Origin: an uncultured Blautia sp.
Lineage (GTDB): Bacteria; Bacillota; Clostridia; Lachnospirales; Lachnospiraceae
Assembly: GCA_934373235.1 (NCBI GenBank)
Contig: CAKROW010000001.1
Location: 1 to 64,000 of the forward strand
Direction: 5' to 3'
DNA: 64,000 bases
Shown piece after piece: positions 7,835-15,976 of the stretch; position 1 is the first letter of the stretch; each line of letters starts with the position of its first letter. Position numbers and translations under genes: made by a program. The notes under the pieces were generated by a model that saw only the letters and a list, made by a program, of their open reading frames with translations, did not search any database and had not been told where the DNA came from.

Positions 7835-8860
7835 TCATCCATAAAAGGACAGGACGGCCGGAACCATGATTATCATCATGACAACCAGCAGCATAAGTAC
7901 CATGGGAAGTAACAGCTTAGTTGCTGCTGTCTCTCCCAGAACACGCGCCTTACGCTTTCTTTCATCCCAGGCTTCTATTGCTTCTTTTTCCAGCAGGTCT
8001 GACAGATACCGGCTTCCTCTCTGAAGATTCTGGATCAGCAGCGTAGCCAGAGTTTTATACTTTACCTGTCCACAACGTTCGCCAAAACGCCGGTAAGCAT
8101 CAGCCTCTGATATTCCACTGTCCATTTCAAAACATGTAATCCTGATTTCTTCATATATGTATCGCTTTTCTTTTTTCTCTTTTCTGCTGTAGTCAGCAGC
8201 AATTCTCTGAAAAGCTTTCCTGGCAGTCAGTCCGGCCTGTACAAGAAGTGTAAATTTCATGATCAGTCCCGGATAGTCCATAAGCATCTGCTCCTGCCGC
8301 TTTATTGTCTCCGTCTGTTCCTCTCTCTTTTTCAGAACTACCAGTGCCAGTGCTGCCACCAGCGCCATAGCTGAAATCAGGCTTCCCGAAGTATCTGAAG
8401 GTTTTTTCCATTCCAGATGCTTTCCATCCCACTGATCCGGCAGATAATAGTAATTCGGATCACCTTTTTTTTCATTATATTGAGCGATCATATCCTGAAT
8501 TTCTTTTTCCTGCTGTTGTTTCGCAGTAAGCTTTTCTTCACTTTCCTGTAGTTCCTCCTGTTCCGTTTCCTTTTCCGGAACCTGTACATACAGGGATCCA
8601 GATTCTTCTCCGTCTACAGACACCATGAATTTCTCTTCATAAGTTCCTGTTTCCTCTTTCTCCATCCGGTATCCGGAAGAATACACTTTATCTCCTCCGC
8701 TTTGAACCGTCAGCAGAAGCCCTATGAAATTTCCGGTTAAAGCTACCAGCAGAAACAGTTTTCGCCCTTCTTCATTTCCGGTCCATGGCGGAAGTCTTCC
8801 AAATTTTCCGGCAATAAATGCCGCCAGAATCACTGCAAATATTACAATATGTACCCACAT
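7835..8860 (-). CDS. tadC: TadC-like platform protein (type II secretion F family)
   Basis: A 341-residue membrane protein whose C-terminal ~150 residues form a T2SSF domain (LLVQAGLTARKAFQ, LQRGSRYLSDLL and a C-terminal helix LLLPMVLMLLVVMMII). It is expected to form the inner-membrane platform of the Tad machine with TadB. Unusually for the family, the N-terminal half has two membrane helices followed by a ~90-residue acidic, Glu/Gln-rich segment (residues ~65-150) before the next helix; this segment is probably exposed outside. The ATG at 8860 has AGAGGTG 12 bases upstream, at the end of tadB. Confidence 0.85.
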   Translation of the reverse strand: MWVHIVIFAVILAAFIAGKFGRLPPWTGNEEGRKLFLLVALTGNFIGLLLTVQSGGDKVYSSGYRMEKEETGTYEEKFMVSVDGEESGSLYVQVPEKETEQEELQESEEKLTAKQQQEKEIQDMIAQYNEKKGDPNYYYLPDQWDGKHLEWKKPSDTSGSLISAMALVAALALVVLKKREEQTETIKRQEQMLMDYPGLIMKFTLLVQAGLTARKAFQRIAADYSRKEKKEKRYIYEEIRITCFEMDSGISEADAYRRFGERCGQVKYKTLATLLIQNLQRGSRYLSDLLEKEAIEAWDERKRKARVLGETAATKLLLPMVLMLLVVMMIIMVPAVLSFYG

Positions 8861-8869
8861 TTTTAACTT

Positions 8870-9649
8870 TTACACCTCTATATCCACAATTTTGCTTCCC
8901 AGCCAGTAAGAAAAGGCATATACAGCCAGACTTACTGTCATTACACAAATCCCCAAAAAATTATTATACAGAATACTTATAAATCCTGGTGATGTAAGCT
9001 TCAGATAGCAGATGATCCCTGTCGGCATCAGGCTCATGATCATCTGTTCTGATTTTTTCGCTGCAAGTGCAGCCTCTATTTCTTTCTTTACATCAATCTT
9101 ATCGCTTAACATTTCCGCAACTTTCTGAAGAACCCGTGTCATATCTCCACCGGTACGTTTCGCTGTATAAAATACAGTAGCAAAGTTTTCAATGTCTTCT
9201 ACTTCACTCCTTTCTGCCAGATCAAGAAATAGTTCTTCAACTGGTACACTTAAACCTAGCTGACTTTCTATATACAGGAATTCCTCAAGTATATCAGTCC
9301 CTCTCCCGTACAGTCTTTCCAGGTCTTTTACGCAGATACGAACTGCATTTTCTGCTGAGTATCCTGCCTGTACAGCAACACTCATGGATGTCAGTGCATC
9401 CCGGAACTGATAATTCAGTTCTCTTTTTTGACGAATGATACATTTTTCTTTCTGGATTCTTAAAAACAGCAGCGGAATCGGAAACATGATCAGCATTACC
9501 CATAAATTCTGGTAAAACAGATAATCTGCTGCAATACATACGGAAATTCCCTCCAGAAGGTACTTTACCTTCTCTTTTGCTGTAAACCGGTATGTCTGAT
9601 AATCCTTTTTTGTATACTCCCATTTTTTGTCCTCTCTGTTTTTTCTCAT
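8870..9649 (-). CDS. tadB: TadB-like platform protein (type II secretion F family)
   Basis: A 259-residue polytopic protein with a T2SSF domain: MSVAVQAGYSAENAV, then the family-typical FATVFYTAKRTGGDMTRVLQ and flanking hydrophobic helices. It pairs with TadC as the inner-membrane platform on which TadA works. ATG 9649 is preferred because it forms an ATGA overlap with the tadA stop, typical of coupled translation; the frame is open further upstream inside tadA, but those residues are not family-like. Confidence in family is high. Confidence 0.9.
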   Translation of the reverse strand: MRKNREDKKWEYTKKDYQTYRFTAKEKVKYLLEGISVCIAADYLFYQNLWVMLIMFPIPLLFLRIQKEKCIIRQKRELNYQFRDALTSMSVAVQAGYSAENAVRICVKDLERLYGRGTDILEEFLYIESQLGLSVPVEELFLDLAERSEVEDIENFATVFYTAKRTGGDMTRVLQKVAEMLSDKIDVKKEIEAALAAKKSEQMIMSLMPTGIICYLKLTSPGFISILYNNFLGICVMTVSLAVYAFSYWLGSKIVDIEV

Positions 9650-10836
9650 AATTGGATCCCTGCCCGTTCCAGTTTTTCCCTGTGAAACAATTCCGAAATT
9701 TTTTCCAGACCAGATCCTTCCTTCCACTGATACAAAGGCCTGGTCTGTATCTCTCCATTTTCAAATCCCAGAATCTCCGTAATCTCCAGCACCTTTCTGC
9801 TTTTGTCTCTCATTCTGCCCAGATGGATCAGAATATCCACTCCGGATGCAATCTGGCGGCGGATTGCCTCCAGCGGCAGTTCCACTCCCATTAATGTCAT
9901 TGTCTCAAGTCTTGAAAGCATATCCCGGCTGCTGTTTGCATGAGCTGTACTGAGACTTCCATCATGTCCTGTATTTAGTGCCTGGAGCATATCCACAGCT
10001 TCACCCCCACGAACTTCTCCTACCACGATTCTATCCGGCCGCATTCTCAAAGCGGATTTTATAAGATCTCTTATTGACACAGATGCTGCTCCTGCCATAT
10101 TGGCCATCTTCGCCTCCAGCCGGACCAGATTATCAATTCCCTGAATCTTAAGCTCTGCATTATCTTCAATAGTTATGAGACGTTCATCCTTTGGAATATA
10201 TTCAGACAATGCCCCCAGAAATGTAGTTTTACCACTTCCTGTTCCTCCTCCGATCACTATGGAATACCGGGCTTTTACAAGTTTTGACAGAAATCCGGCA
10301 CATTCTTCAGGCAGACTCCCAAGTGCGATCAGCTTTTCCATTGTTACAGGGGTATCCGGAAAACGACGGATTGTAAGAATAGGTCCGTTTAAAGCTACCG
10401 GATAGATTACTGCATTAACCCTGGCACCATTTTCAAGTCTGGCATCTACTATGGGAGATGCTTCATTTACCACACGGTTACATCTTCCTACGATCTGCTG
10501 TATCACATCCTCCAGTTTCTCTCTGGAAGTAAATGATTTATCCCATCTGGTAAGTTTCCCTCCCTGTTCTATAAAAATAGCATCCGGTCCGTTTACCATA
10601 ATCTCCGTTATTTTTTCATCCTCGATCAGTTCCTGAAGAACATCCAGTTTTCTTACTGAACAGAACAGTTCCTGTCGTAATTCAACTTTTTCTTTCAGCG
10701 AAAAAAAAGAATCCCGCATCTGATTCAGGATCAGATCATCAATTACTTCCAGTATTTCTTCATCTGATAATTCTCTGGAAAGATCCAGCCTCTCCATAAG
10801 GAGTCTTCTCATTTTCTGAAACAGTTCACGGCTCAT
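9646..10836 (-). CDS. tadA: TadA/CpaF secretion ATPase
   Basis: A 396-residue hexameric-type ATPase that powers Flp pilus assembly at the cytoplasmic face. It shows Walker A GGGTGSGKTT (near residue 200), the Asp box TIEDNAELKIQ, Walker B region RPDRIVVGEVRGGEA and the His box TGHDGSLSTAHANS. The N-terminal domain has the CpaF pattern KITEIMVNGPDAIFIE. Length is typical. Its ATG overlaps the tadZ stop by four bases and its own stop overlaps tadB, so tadZ-tadA-tadB are translated in series. Confidence 0.96.
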   Translation of the reverse strand: MSRELFQKMRRLLMERLDLSRELSDEEILEVIDDLILNQMRDSFFSLKEKVELRQELFCSVRKLDVLQELIEDEKITEIMVNGPDAIFIEQGGKLTRWDKSFTSREKLEDVIQQIVGRCNRVVNEASPIVDARLENGARVNAVIYPVALNGPILTIRRFPDTPVTMEKLIALGSLPEECAGFLSKLVKARYSIVIGGGTGSGKTTFLGALSEYIPKDERLITIEDNAELKIQGIDNLVRLEAKMANMAGAASVSIRDLIKSALRMRPDRIVVGEVRGGEAVDMLQALNTGHDGSLSTAHANSSRDMLSRLETMTLMGVELPLEAIRRQIASGVDILIHLGRMRDKSRKVLEITEILGFENGEIQTRPLYQWKEGSGLEKISELFHREKLERAGIQL

Positions 10837-11846
10837 TCTCTCTCCTTTCTCAAAAGTTCTCTCACAAAATCTCCCAGTTCACTCCACACCAGTTGTTCAA
10901 TGTAATTCTCCGCACATGCGTTTTCCCAGTGGAATGGAAGATGGATCTTTTCTGATTTTTCCAGAATCTGTCCCAGATCCCAGATCCGCAAAAGATTCTC
11001 ATACTGTGCTATTTTACAAAGCGACATAGTATCTCCCAGCACCGGCATGTAAATCTTTCTGCACAGATCCAGGATCTGGAAATTTTCATCAATGCTGCTT
11101 CCAAGATCCAGAATCAGAACTTCATAGGAACTGTGAAGAAGAATCTCATTTAACAATACCTGCCAGTCTTCCCAGGATGTTACCCGTATATCTGAAGGGG
11201 TCCTCACAGGTGGGATATAGTCCAGATTATTCACTGTCTGGATCATTCCGTTCATTTTATGTATAAGATTCTCATTTCCCTGGCGGACATAATAAAGAAG
11301 ATCACTTAAATTTGTGGCATAATTCCTGCCTGTCAGTTCTTCAAATCCGGAATATTCTTCCAGATTCAGATACAGAACTGCCCTTTCCTTTGCAAGTATC
11401 TGCCCCAGTGCCAGAGCAAAAGAAGTCTTAAGGCATCTCCCCAGCGGAGAAAATACCCCTATGATATCCATTGTCTTTTTCAAAGCCGGAAACTGTACCG
11501 GATTCAGGTCTTTCTCCTCACCGTAGCAGGACATTACCTCTCTTATCACCTGGGAAGAGGACTGATATTTATATACGCTGGGATACTGATCCAATTCCGG
11601 CGGATGAACGCCTTCTGACAGAATAATAATCTTGCCAATCTCCAGTTCTCTTACTTTTCTGCACATAGCCTTGCCGGAAATCAACAACAATTCAATATAA
11701 TTTTCTTTTCCGTAGGCCAGCAGGCTGTCTACAGTGGTAAATGCCTGGATCTCAAATGGCAGATTCCGTCTCTGATTCAGGTAATCCATGAAATTCAGAG
11801 CATACTCTACCTCAAGATCACAGACAGCGAAAATATTTTTCTTCAA
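10833..11846 (-). CDS. tadZ: TadZ/CpaE-like MinD-family localisation protein
   Basis: A 337-residue protein with an N-terminal receiver-like fold (residues ~1-120, without a clear phosphoacceptor set) and a P-loop ATPase domain of the MinD/ParA type. The P-loop reads SPLGRCLKTSFALALG, close to the deviant Walker A but with Arg-Cys in place of the usual Gly-Gly, so ATPase activity may be weak. Switch-like ILDLGSS follows. TadZ/CpaE proteins mark the cell site where the Tad machine assembles. ATGA overlaps link it to the peptidase gene upstream and to tadA downstream. Confidence 0.85.
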   Translation of the reverse strand: MKKNIFAVCDLEVEYALNFMDYLNQRRNLPFEIQAFTTVDSLLAYGKENYIELLLISGKAMCRKVRELEIGKIIILSEGVHPPELDQYPSVYKYQSSSQVIREVMSCYGEEKDLNPVQFPALKKTMDIIGVFSPLGRCLKTSFALALGQILAKERAVLYLNLEEYSGFEELTGRNYATNLSDLLYYVRQGNENLIHKMNGMIQTVNNLDYIPPVRTPSDIRVTSWEDWQVLLNEILLHSSYEVLILDLGSSIDENFQILDLCRKIYMPVLGDTMSLCKIAQYENLLRIWDLGQILEKSEKIHLPFHWENACAENYIEQLVWSELGDFVRELLRKERE

Positions 11847-12355
11847 TAGACACCTCCTGCATAAAGTACGGTGCTTAAAAAGACCGGTACTGTAAAATGA
11901 AAATTCTCAGGAACTGACATTCCTTTTCTGTAATAGGGTTTCAAGTTACCCGTCCGGTAAAGATCACTGATATATTGGTACAGATAATGGAGTCTGTGGC
12001 AGATATTGCCTGTGGAAATTAGAATTGCCAGAGAAATTCCTGCGCCAATGACAAACGCATACAGAACACATTCCCCTGCAGCCCTGGGCCCCATAATTCC
12101 GCCGATAGCACAGAGCAGTTTAATATCTCCTGCTCCTAACATTCGGAAAATAAATAACGGATATAGAAGAATCATCGGAAGAAAGACTCCTGCAAAAAAA
12201 CCTCCCATCCCTGTGATCCCATACTGTATCAGTCTCAGAAACAAACCGATGATAACAGAAAAAAGTATCCATCCGTTATCTACTGCTGCCTTGCGGAAAT
12301 CCATCAAAACAGCAACTCCTGAAAGTACTACCGGTATGCCGGTATAAAAAAACAT
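11843..12355 (-). CDS. A24 prepilin peptidase (CpaA/TadV type), first gene of the Tad operon
   Basis: A 170-residue membrane peptidase with both A24 aspartates: VLMDFRKAAV near the N-terminus and the MLGAGDIKLL GxGD motif after helix 3. It would remove leaders from Flp and TadE-like prepilins. ATG 12355 is chosen because GGGGG lies four bases upstream; the ATG five codons earlier has no site. It is the first gene after the operon promoter at 12506-12534, with a ~145-nt leader. A C-terminal hydrophilic stretch (GNLKPYYRKG) separates the last helix. Confidence 0.88.
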   Translation of the reverse strand: MFFYTGIPVVLSGVAVLMDFRKAAVDNGWILFSVIIGLFLRLIQYGITGMGGFFAGVFLPMILLYPLFIFRMLGAGDIKLLCAIGGIMGPRAAGECVLYAFVIGAGISLAILISTGNICHRLHYLYQYISDLYRTGNLKPYYRKGMSVPENFHFTVPVFLSTVLYAGGVY

Positions 12356-12370
12356 ATTTCCCCCTTTCAT

Positions 12371-12500
12371 TTGTATTCAGAGCTTACAGTTACAGTATTT
12401 CTTCATACTTTGCCTGGGGTATTTTAATCATTTAATCTTAAGTAAAAGTGGAATTCCCCGTCTGAACTGACGGTTCATGCTACCAGAAGATTTCTGGTGA
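12371..12500 (-). promoter_or_regulatory. Tad operon 5' leader with two hairpins
   Basis: Between the predicted transcription start (~12499) and the first gene, the minus strand holds two nearby hairpins: ACCAGAA-atc-TTCTGGT and CCGTC-agttca-GACGG. No U-run follows and no known riboswitch class was recognised. They may be RNA-stability or regulatory elements. Confidence 0.4.
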
Positions 12501-12505
12501 GTCTC

Positions 12506-12534
12506 ATTATATGACCTGATTCTTCATTTGTCCA
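12506..12534 (-). promoter_or_regulatory. Sigma-A promoter of the Tad operon
   Basis: On the minus strand TGGACA (12534-12529), a 17-bp spacer and a perfect TATAAT (12511-12506). It faces the Tad operon, and no other promoter-like sequence is evident before the first gene. Confidence 0.75.
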
Positions 12535-12563
12535 GTATTTTTTTCAAAAAATATTTTAATTCT

Positions 12564-12580
12564 TTCGACATTTTTCGACA
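12564..12580 (-). promoter_or_regulatory. Tandem Spo0A-like boxes upstream of the Tad promoter
   Basis: Two TGTCGAA heptamers on the minus strand (plus-strand TTCGACA at 12564-12570 and 12574-12580) are spaced exactly 10 bp apart, one helical turn. Each equals the core of the Spo0A box known from Bacillus and clostridia. They lie about 65-80 bp upstream of the predicted start. Single copies occur by chance in this window, but not a phased pair. Confidence 0.5.
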
Positions 12581-12652
12581 ATTTAAAATTTACAGATTCA
12601 ATCCAATGACGTTTTTGATGACACTCCTGTTTTTCATCACTTCCAACGTAAC

Positions 12653-12685
12653 AAAAAAGCAGCTAGAACAAAGTTCCTAACTGCT
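12653..12685 (-). terminator. Intrinsic terminator after tRNA-Glu
   Basis: On the minus strand AGCAG-tTAGGAAC, loop TTT, GTTCTAg-CTGCT, followed by TTTTTT. It ends the tRNA transcript. Confidence 0.85.
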
Positions 12686-12694
12686 TCTGCTTAA

Positions 12695-12766
12695 TAGCCA
12701 GTACGGGAATCGAACCCGTGTTTCCGCCGTGAGAGGGCGGCGTCTTAGCCCCTTGACCAACTGGCC
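12695..12766 (-). tRNA. tRNA-Glu (anticodon CTC)
   Basis: A complete cloverleaf reads from 12766 to 12695. The acceptor arms are GGCCAGT/ACTGGCT (G1-U72 wobble), the D arm has TTGGTCAAG, the anticodon stem is CCGCC/GGCGG with loop CTCTCAC (anticodon at 12733-12731), and the T loop is TTCGAAT. The discriminator is A and CCA is not encoded. It decodes GAG. A terminator follows it at once. Confidence 0.97.
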
Positions 12767-12892
12767 ATATTCGATTGTTTCTGTCGTTTAAGTTGTTTCC
12801 CTCAACCGACTTCGTTAGTATATAACACTTTTCCGAAAAATGCAAGTACTTTTTTCAATTTTTTTTATTTTTTTATTCTGCCCGATTTGTAC

Positions 12893-12921
12893 TTGACCAG
12901 AAAGCCTTGCGGTGCTACTAT
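12893..12921 (+). promoter_or_regulatory. Sigma-A promoter of the GDSL hydrolase gene
   Basis: TTGACC, 17-bp spacer, TACTAT on the plus strand, 41 bp before the start codon at 12963. A T-rich tract lies just upstream. Confidence 0.7.
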
Positions 12922-12962
12922 CTAATCACAAAAGAGAAGGGTTTTAAGAGGGGGAAAACAGA

Positions 12963-13577
12963 ATGGCACATCTGCTCTGTATCGGAGACAGTATTACTGA
13001 TTGTGGAAGACTTTTTTCAGATTCTCCTCTGGGCAATGGTTATGTCCGACTTCTCTCGGATCATCTTCATAATACCGGCTTTGATATTTCTGTTGAAAAC
13101 AGAGGTATTGATGGTTTTACCGTAAATCATCTCCTCCGCAATACTGCCGGTTATCTCTCTTCTTCTCCTGACATCATTACCATACTTATTGGTATTAATG
13201 ATATCGGACTTATGATGAACACCCGACGTACTCCCGGCCAGCAGTATCAGATGCTTAATAAGTTTTGTGATGACTACCAGCTTCTGGTCCGGCGTCTGCA
13301 GATACCATCCCGCAGGCTTCTGCTTCTGGAACCATTTATTTTTCCCTGCCCGGACATGTACAAACTATGGCTGCCTCTTCTCTCCAGTATGTCATCCCAT
13401 ATTTCTGACATTGCCAGAAGAAACAGAATCCCTTTTATCCCGCTTCACCGGCAGTTAAACAACGCAGCCTCTGTATATGGCATCTCTTCCATAACTACTG
13501 ACGGTGTCCATCTCACCCGACAGGGACATCTGATTATAGAGCAATTACTTTATCCCTACATTCAGTTATACCTGTAA
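12963..13577 (+). CDS. SGNH/GDSL-family esterase or hydrolase
   Basis: A 204-residue cytoplasmic-looking hydrolase with the four SGNH blocks: GDSITD (nucleophile Ser near residue 9), a Gly in ENRGIDGFTV, the GIND block near residue 78 and the C-terminal DGVHLTRQGH with the catalytic Asp/His. There is no signal peptide, so the substrate is probably an intracellular acyl or acetyl ester; it cannot be named from sequence. A GAGGGGG ribosome site and a good promoter at 12893-12921 support the start. A GNAT gene follows 37 bp later on the same strand and may be co-transcribed. Confidence 0.88.
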   Translation: MAHLLCIGDSITDCGRLFSDSPLGNGYVRLLSDHLHNTGFDISVENRGIDGFTVNHLLRNTAGYLSSSPDIITILIGINDIGLMMNTRRTPGQQYQMLNKFCDDYQLLVRRLQIPSRRLLLLEPFIFPCPDMYKLWLPLLSSMSSHISDIARRNRIPFIPLHRQLNNAASVYGISSITTDGVHLTRQGHLIIEQLLYPYIQLYL

Positions 13578-13614
13578 AGACTGATCAATTATATACAGAA
13601 AGGCTGATATACTT

Positions 13615-14379
13615 ATGGAAACAACGATCAAACAGATTGAAGACATGTCGCTTAATGCATGGCCTTCACATAAAATGGAACTTTACGATGGATGGATCCT
13701 TCGTTTTTCATATTTCTACACACACAGAACCAACAGTGTCGAACAATTTGGGACTTCCACTCTTCCCTGGAAAGAGAAAGTTCCCTACTGCGAAAACGTT
13801 TACAGACGTCTCGGAACTCCTGCAATCTTCAAAATCAGTCCTCTTGTTTCCCAGGATTTTGACTATGTTCTGGAAAACAGAGGCTACTCCGTTCAGCATA
13901 TAACCAACGTCATGACTGTTGACCTGGCGTCTGCTGATCTCACAGCGCCTGTTACAGATGTTACTTTTACAGATGAGATACCCGAAGTCTGGATCAATAG
14001 TCTCTTTGATCTGAAGGGCACCACAAATCCTGTACACCGCAGGGTCGTTCCCTCCATGTACCATGCAATCCTTAAGGAGACTGTCTGCGCTTCTATCTGG
14101 CATGACGGTAAGATCATTGCCACAGGTCTTGGTATTCTTGACAGAGATTATATCGGTATCTATGCCATCCATGTCCGCGAAGATTACCGCCAGAGAGGAT
14201 ACGCACGCCAGATCTGTACCTGTCTTCTCAATGAAGGACGGAAACGTGGTGCGCAGAGAGCCTATCTCCAGGTAGTTAAGGATAATACTCCTGCCGAAAA
14301 GCTTTACACCTCTCTTGGTTTCCGTTATTTTTACACCTACTGGTTCCGTGTACAGCCTACAGGCGAACGTTTCCGTTAG
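13615..14379 (+). CDS. GNAT family N-acetyltransferase
   Basis: A 254-residue protein with the acetyl-CoA fold in its C-terminal half: IYAIHVREDYRQRGYARQIC contains the conserved (R/Q)xxGxG/A loop (QRGYA), followed by AYLQVVKDNTPAEKLYTSLGF, the usual GNAT C-terminal motif. The N-terminal ~110 residues form an extra domain that opens with a Trp-rich segment (NAWPSHKMELYDGWILRFS), as in two-domain GNATs of Firmicutes. The acceptor substrate is unknown. AAAGG lies about 11 bases before the ATG. Confidence 0.88.
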   Translation: METTIKQIEDMSLNAWPSHKMELYDGWILRFSYFYTHRTNSVEQFGTSTLPWKEKVPYCENVYRRLGTPAIFKISPLVSQDFDYVLENRGYSVQHITNVMTVDLASADLTAPVTDVTFTDEIPEVWINSLFDLKGTTNPVHRRVVPSMYHAILKETVCASIWHDGKIIATGLGILDRDYIGIYAIHVREDYRQRGYARQICTCLLNEGRKRGAQRAYLQVVKDNTPAEKLYTSLGFRYFYTYWFRVQPTGERFR

Positions 14380-14477
14380 AATATGTCGAAAAAGACTTCC
14401 GCAACACATACCTCACAATTCGCTAATACGATTTTTCAAACACCTTCCAAAACACTATAGCTATTTCAATTTCTTTT

Positions 14478-14486
14478 TGCTATAAT
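14478..14486 (+). promoter_or_regulatory. Extended -10 promoter before the 64-aa gene
   Basis: TGCTATAAT is an extended -10 (TGn TATAAT) 70 bp before the small gene at 14557. The -35 region is weak, which is tolerated with an extended -10. Confidence 0.45.
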
Positions 14487-14556
14487 GACTTCTGGCTACA
14501 TACTTTGATCTAATTTTCATATACTACTTTCTGAATACTGTCAGGAGGTCAAATAT

Positions 14557-14751
14557 ATGGAAAAGCAGAATCACAAACGGGATAACAATCCCTATCACAT
14601 TTATTATAAAAATTATCTGGATACCAACGCCTGTACCGAATGTACCGGACTTATGAACACTGTGGCGAATGATCACGAGGAGTGGGATGCTTACCGTGAA
14701 ATATTCGATTTTAAACCGAAGCCACCGTACTCCGACAGGAATCAGGACTGA
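14557..14751 (+). CDS. Small hypothetical protein (64 aa)
   Basis: I do not recognise this protein. It is supported as a gene by a strong AGGAGG ribosome site eight bases before the ATG, a promoter-like sequence upstream and a 27-bp gap to the lipoprotein gene. It is hydrophilic, with no signal peptide or membrane helix, has a basic start, one CTEC pair near residue 26 and a Tyr/Pro-rich end. The CxxC could bind a metal or be redox-active, but a single pair is weak evidence. Probably cytoplasmic and co-transcribed with the lipoprotein gene. Confidence 0.6.
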   Translation: MEKQNHKRDNNPYHIYYKNYLDTNACTECTGLMNTVANDHEEWDAYREIFDFKPKPPYSDRNQD

Positions 14752-14778
14752 TGGCTATCTCTGTACCGGAGGACACAA

Positions 14779-15975
14779 ATGAAAAAACTGTCTGCCATAT
14801 GCATGATTTTTGGCTTTGCCCTTTTTGCAGGCGGCTGCAGCACCAGTGATCTTTCAGACCATGCTGCATCTCTGAAAACTTCAATCGCTCAGGCCGGTGC
14901 TGATCTGAAACAGCCTGATTCTGAAACAGATCAGGCTGACCCCGCCTCCTCTGATTCCACACATGAGAAAGTACATATTGACGAGCTTACAGGCACCCTC
15001 ACAGATTTTGACGGAACTAATATTACCATTAACCACTCCGGTCAGTCTTATGTATTTGATGTTTCCCAGGCTGCACTGGAATGTAAATACGGTGTTGTTC
15101 TCTCAGACAGTGTAAGTGTTATTTATGAAGGGGAACTTACAGGCACTGATACCAGCGCAGTCCGTTCTCTGAAGGTAGTAGATGAATATCAGAAAGAGCA
15201 TCCTCTGGAAAACCGCACCCTTACAGGCAAGGTTAAGCATATGACAGTCAATACCCTTACCATTGTCACCAAGAAGGGCAATACAGTACTCATCCCGACA
15301 ACCGGAGTGGAACAGTATTATAAAAAAGGGATCAAACCAGGCAGGTGGGTATATATTCATTTTCGCGGCAAATTTACCCCTCACAGCCAGACAGGTTCCA
15401 AATCCTATAACGGAAGCCTTCTGAAAATCATCAGTATCTCAGATACCGAGCCCCTTAAGGTTCCCGCTGCCACCCCAACACCTGTACCGTCCACAGAAAA
15501 AAAGAAAATAAAAAAAGAACAGCGTCTCCGTGCTAAGGTTCTCAATGTCAACGCAACTACAATTGCACTTCAGCCTCAGAATTCAGATGTAAGATTACAG
15601 ATCCCCATCACTGCTGTTCCGGTATATTTCAAGGGCGGGTTCGCCCCTGGTTCTTATGCCAATATCATTTATACAGGTAAATTTAACGGAAGCTCTCTAA
15701 AAGGTATGCACATCAAGGCTGTAACAGGAGAATATCCGGAAAAGATCACCGAAAGCCACATCACATCTACAGTAACCGGCACGATTCTCGGTACTACAGC
15801 CAACACAGTAACCATTCAGACTTATGATGGTGCAAAGATCATCTGCAACCGTGAAAATGTGCCAGATACATCCACCTGCGGTCTGACTGCCGGGTCCGAT
15901 ATTACAGTAACCATCAACCCCGCAAAATCCAGAACTTCCAATATCTATACCTGTCTTAAAATAGAAGATGCCTGA
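14779..15975 (+). CDS. Lipoprotein with four repeated beta-barrel-like domains
   Basis: A 398-residue predicted lipoprotein: signal KKLSAICMIFGFALFA and lipobox FAGGC (Cys near 20), then a Ser/Asp-rich spacer. Four units of ~65-80 residues follow, each with the pattern GTL..T..TITI...G....I, a (Y/F)KxG or similar turn, I.Y.G.F and a short K/I strand (units start near residues 70, 145, 243 and 325). The pattern recalls DUF5666/OB-like barrels. A Pro/Thr linker and a Lys-rich patch (EKKKIKKEQ) divide units two and three. It should be anchored outside the membrane; ligand unknown. CCGGAGGACACA supports the ATG. Confidence 0.75.
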   Translation: MKKLSAICMIFGFALFAGGCSTSDLSDHAASLKTSIAQAGADLKQPDSETDQADPASSDSTHEKVHIDELTGTLTDFDGTNITINHSGQSYVFDVSQAALECKYGVVLSDSVSVIYEGELTGTDTSAVRSLKVVDEYQKEHPLENRTLTGKVKHMTVNTLTIVTKKGNTVLIPTTGVEQYYKKGIKPGRWVYIHFRGKFTPHSQTGSKSYNGSLLKIISISDTEPLKVPAATPTPVPSTEKKKIKKEQRLRAKVLNVNATTIALQPQNSDVRLQIPITAVPVYFKGGFAPGSYANIIYTGKFNGSSLKGMHIKAVTGEYPEKITESHITSTVTGTILGTTANTVTIQTYDGAKIICNRENVPDTSTCGLTAGSDITVTINPAKSRTSNIYTCLKIEDA

Positions 15976-15976
15976 T

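Noticed and set aside
14384..14390. TGTCGAA heptamers at 1518, 13738 and 14384 as Spo0A boxes
   Set aside because: Single 7-mers are expected about eight times by chance in both strands of the window; one lies inside a coding region. Only the phased pair at 12564-12580 was kept.
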